Below are positions 60,501-64,000 of a stretch of DNA of 64,000 nucleotides, one piece after another. Positions within the stretch are counted from its first letter, which is position 1; the number at the start of each line of letters is the position of its first letter. Position numbers and translations under genes: made by a program. Below the pieces are notes generated by a model. That model was not told the DNA's origin. It ran no database searches and saw only the letters and a list, made by a program, of their open reading frames with translations. The DNA is from Epichloe hybrida (taxonomy: Eukaryota > Ascomycota > Sordariomycetes > Hypocreales > Clavicipitaceae), in NCBI GenBank assembly GCA_019022495.1, contig JAFEKR010000059.1, positions 1 through 64,000 of the forward strand, given 5' to 3'.

Positions 60501-62560
60501 TATAGTAATAAAGGCTAATTACTTAGGAATAGCCCTTAGTAGTTACCTTTTATAGTTAGGACTAGATAGCATATTATACCTAGTAGCTTATTACTTTACT
60601 AGTTTTATAGTATTATAGAAAAATTATATAATTTATAATAAGAAGCTACTAGTTATTATTTTATACTTAAAGGTATAGTTAGTAAAGTTATAGGGTATCT
60701 CCTATTTATTTATAATTTATATAGACTATAAGAACCTAAAGTACTTTATAATACTAAGACTAATATTAGAATAGTAAGCTTAATAAGTAAATAAACTTAC
60801 GCTATTTAATTTCTATTTATATTATAAACCTAGTATATAAGTATAATACCTAAATACCTTATCTAGAAGGGAATAGAACTAATATAAGGAGTTCTTAAGA
60901 TAGGGATAGGTTTTATAGTAAATTATAATTATATAACTATCCCTATTACTAGAAATAAACCTAGATAAACTTATTATAGCCTTATATATATACAAATTAT
61001 TCTTACCTTTAGTAAGGGAGGCTCTCTTTACTAGTAAGCACCTTTAAAACCTCTAAGACTAAGCTATTATATTAGATCTTATATATAGTATATAACTAAA
61101 AGCTATTTAGGAGAGTACTAGGAAGTTTTCCCTAGAAGTAATAATAAAAGAATAGGTTATAAATTATTCTATAAGTACTTATAGTATACTATAGTTCTAG
61201 GGGTAAATACAAGTCCTAGCCTAGGAACCCCTTATAATAACTCTTATCTAATAAAGTTATAACTTACTAGTTATAAGTTACCTTAGCTATAATACTATAA
61301 ATTCTATAATAATAGTTTTATTAGGATAAAATATTATAAAATATAGTAAGATTTATTTATAACTACTACTATATTAGTAGCTATAAAAGCTATTAGTAAT
61401 ACTAGGGCTTACTAAAGCCTTTACTAATTCTTAATTAGTTTTAGTTATAAATCTTTATTAACTTTATAATAAACTTACTAGCTTTATTACCTAAGTAACC
61501 TTAATACCTTATAGTTATTATAAATAAGCTATTAAAGTTTATATAGCTTAAGGCTATAATCTTTATAAAAGCTAAGAATTATATAGAATACTTTAAAATA
61601 GTTTAGTAAAGGTTTAGAGAATTCCCTTAGTTTATTATTATAAACTAAGGCTTAAACTAGTTAGGATAATTTTAGATAATATTATATTCCTTAGTAAGAA
61701 TAAATTAATTACTCTTTATATTATACTATCCTTAGACTAATAGTAGTATAAAATAGGTAAACTAGGAGGTATAAGTAATTTTATATATTACTATCTCCCT
61801 CTTATAGTTTAACTAGCTAGAATATCTTATTACTTATTAACTAGTAATTAATAATAAGACCTTATTAGCTACTAAAGTAAGCTTAAATAAATTACTCTAT
61901 AGATATAATCTTAAACTAATTTAAACCTAACTAGATATACTTATATTTATAATTACACTAAAGGGGAGGGCTATTTATTTCCTTAGCTATCTCTAAGAGA
62001 GTACTTATTTAGCTTAGGCTATAATAGCTTATATATAGTAATAGTAATAAGATATAATATTAGTATTAAGATACCTAGCGAAATATTTTTAGGTTAGGGA
62101 TAAGGTATAGCTATTACTTAGGAATATAAAGATAAACTACCCCTTAAGGAAACTTAACTAAGTAACTATAAAGTATATAGTTATAGAAGTACTATTTTCT
62201 TTTATAGTCTAACTTAATATACTAAGAGGTATTTATTTAGTTTTTTATATAAACCTTATTAAATATATAGTAAAGAACTTACTTTTAAGCTAATAGCTAT
62301 AAGACTTATACCTAGGCTTTAAATAGGTTCTAGTAAAGGGTAATAATAAGCTTATAAAGAAATATTAGGTTAAGTAAATTCTAGGAACTTAAAATACACT
62401 AGGATAAGGAAAATAATACAAAGTCTTAGTTAAGTAAATAAAATACTTCTAACTAATATAAAAGCTACTAGAAAGTATAGAGAAAATAAAAGCACTTAAT
62501 AAATTTAAGGTACAATAAGGTAATATATAAACTAATAATAGACTAAATTAATTTTAAAAA
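57506..62560 (+). pseudogene. Element G: Ty3/Gypsy chromovirus Gag-Pol, inactivated
   Basis: Plus strand. A Gag-like region spans 57540-58650. The RT lies between about 59600 and 60250 (GVQSFLGFINFYYNFISNF near 60300 marks its end). RNase H is at 60400-60860. The integrase lies roughly between 61030 and 61900. After it comes a conserved joining block near 62230 (GIYLVFYINLIKYI, family RIHPVFHISLLRP). A chromodomain follows at 62400-62510 (VLVKQIKYFQLIQKLLESIE, family YLVKWxGYxxxTWEPLES). Catalytic residues are mostly decayed and stops are dense. The chromodomain in the modified position marks a chromovirus, which is thought to target heterochromatin. Confidence 0.75.
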
Positions 62561-63724
62561 ACTTATATAGCTATAAAGACTTCTATAAGCACCTTAAATA
62601 CTTACTTACTATATTTTATTATTATTACTTAATAAGAATACTTATTTAGTAAGTTATTACTTAAATTACTAGGAGAAAATAAATAAGAGAGTATTACCTT
62701 TAGTTAAAGTTATACTACTATTACTATAGTTATAGTATTTTCTTTACTAAGTAATAGGTATAGTATAATAAGTTATTTATTTAGTTTATATTAGGTATAA
62801 CCTAAAGCTTAGATAAAGTAAGTAAGATTAGTATAAGAAGTATAAGTAAAAGAAAGTATAATAAAAGACTTAGTAAGAGAATAGTATATAAAAGAAAGAT
62901 AGCTAGAAGAAGAAGAAGTATTATTTCTAGCTAAAGAATAGCTAGCTCCTAATACCTTAGGAATATAATTATAAGTTAAACCTAATATAAAAGGAAGATA
63001 TAAGTATTACTAGTAGTAATATAAAGAAGATTTATTACTTAACCTAGTAATTTAAGAATATTATTAAATCTTATCTTAGTAATAAGGTAATAAAGCTTAA
63101 AGAAGCGTAGTAAATTACTTATATATCTTATTATATATTACACTTAACTTACTTATAACTTATTAGTTTTATTAAAATAAAATACTTATAACTTATTATA
63201 TAAAGTAAGCTATACTATAACTACCTAAAGGGCTAGTATTAATAAAAAGAGTAATATTAAGACTAGTTATATTTATTATAGTAGTATTTATAGCTAGGGA
63301 TACCTTAAGGGCTAACTAAATAAAAGCTAGGTTAAACTAAGCCTAAGTAAGAAGGAAGTTTTACTAATTAATAAGGTAATAATACCTTTAAGATAAGATA
63401 AGTATTTTCTTTTTTATTTCCTTAGTCTTTAAGACTCTAGGTTTAATAATATATATACCTATAGTAATCTTTACCTTAATATTCTTTAATATATAATAAA
63501 GATATAAGTTAGTAAATATAAGTAAAATATTACCTTTAATATGAAGAATAGGATTTCTTAGATTTAAGTAAGTAGTATTCTAGTATACTAGTAGTAAGGG
63601 CCTATTTTATATATAGCTTATAAGAGTACTAGATAAATTAAGGGGTAGTATATTATTTATTATTAGAGTTACTTTTTATAAGAAACTTACTAATAAAATA
63701 AGCTAAGGGTATTATAGAAGTAGC
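62561..63724. other. AT-rich decayed sequence, no gene identified
   Basis: This would contain G's 3' untranslated region and 3' LTR, but no copy of the 57308 block is visible. A Glu/Lys-rich stretch near 62880-62950 (ERQLEEEEVLFLA-like) may be the tail of another Gypsy product, possibly the missing part of element E. Confidence 0.35.
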
Positions 63725-64000
63725 TAGAGCTTTGCACTACACTACACTACATACTACACTACACTACACACTACACTACAAGGGAATTTTTTTACTACAC
63801 TACACTACATACTACACTACACTACACACTACACTACAAGGGAATTTTTTTACTACACTACACTACATGTAGTATTTTGTAGTATTTGTAGTATTTGTAA
63901 TTTTTAGTAATATAATAGCTTATAATAGCTTATAATAGCTTATAATAGCTTATAATAGCTTATAATAGCTTATAATAGCTTATAATAGCTTATAATAGCT
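63725..64000 (-). mobile_element. End of a hAT-like element with CACTA subterminal repeats, runs off the window
   Basis: The terminus TAGAGCTTTGC (63725) matches CAGAGCTTTGC at 37094 with one C-to-T change. TACACTACAC repeats follow in two tandem copies of a roughly 62-bp block, each ending AAGGGAATTTTTTTACT. Then come ATGTAGTATTTTGTAGTATTTG and a TATAATAGCT minisatellite (nine units to the window edge). Confidence 0.7.
63911..64000 (-). repeat. 10-bp minisatellite, nine units of TATAATAGCT, open at the window edge
   Basis: The units are perfect. This is the same family as the arrays at 30651, 37201 and 37741, and it lies in the same relative place inside a hAT-like end. Confidence 0.95.

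Overview
The window is an AT-rich, transposon-packed stretch of a filamentous ascomycete genome (Pezizomycotina; genus not resolved). The evidence is fungal-type Copia and Ty3/Gypsy elements, a hAT transposase, and pervasive C-to-T / G-to-A decay at CpA/TpG sites. That decay turns CAG/CAA codons into TAG/TAA and Asp into Asn at active sites, the footprint of repeat-induced point mutation (RIP). Almost nothing outside one island is an intact gene.

Region 1 (383-24928) is a nested stack. Copia-like element A has 258/261-bp LTRs and a TTTTT target duplication. It was split first inside its reverse transcriptase by Copia element B (5371-12484, target duplication CTAAT), and again by Gypsy element C (13197-23886, target duplication AGTAG). 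Removing both rejoins A as one frame with domain order Gag-PR-INT-RT-RNaseH. B is the least decayed element: one Gag-Pol frame, broken by scattered stops, with a half-tRNA(iMet)-type primer site. C carries Gag-Pol plus chromodomain and, unusually, a second decayed ORF of about 980 codons downstream of pol.

Region 2 (24934-32318) holds a tandemly duplicated 545-bp segment, a decayed hAT transposase with its right end (to 30952), a 3' fragment of an A-family element (30961-31415), one copy of a roughly 450-bp retroposon-like repeat called R here, and a second hAT-like right end.

Region 3 (32319-35161) is an island of ordinary composition with one intact gene, a 392-residue DEDDh 3'-5' exonuclease-like protein of the Gfd2/YDR514C type on the minus strand, and one tRNA (minus strand, anticodon CAG) 238 bases upstream of its start.

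Region 4 (35162-39640) is more repeats: a decayed C-family LTR, R copies, a truncated B-family LTR, and two hAT-type elements. One is complete (37597-39632), with matching 10-bp inverted ends and a perfect 8-bp target duplication.

Region 5 (39641-64000) contains Copia-like element D (minus, 39904-46707, target duplication GATAT), fragments of Gypsy element E split by Gypsy element F (minus, 48995-55801, target duplication TATAC), Gypsy chromovirus G (from about 57308), and the left end of another hAT-like element at the window edge. The elements do not act together as a pathway. The window records repeated transposon insertion and RIP decay around one surviving gene and its tRNA.
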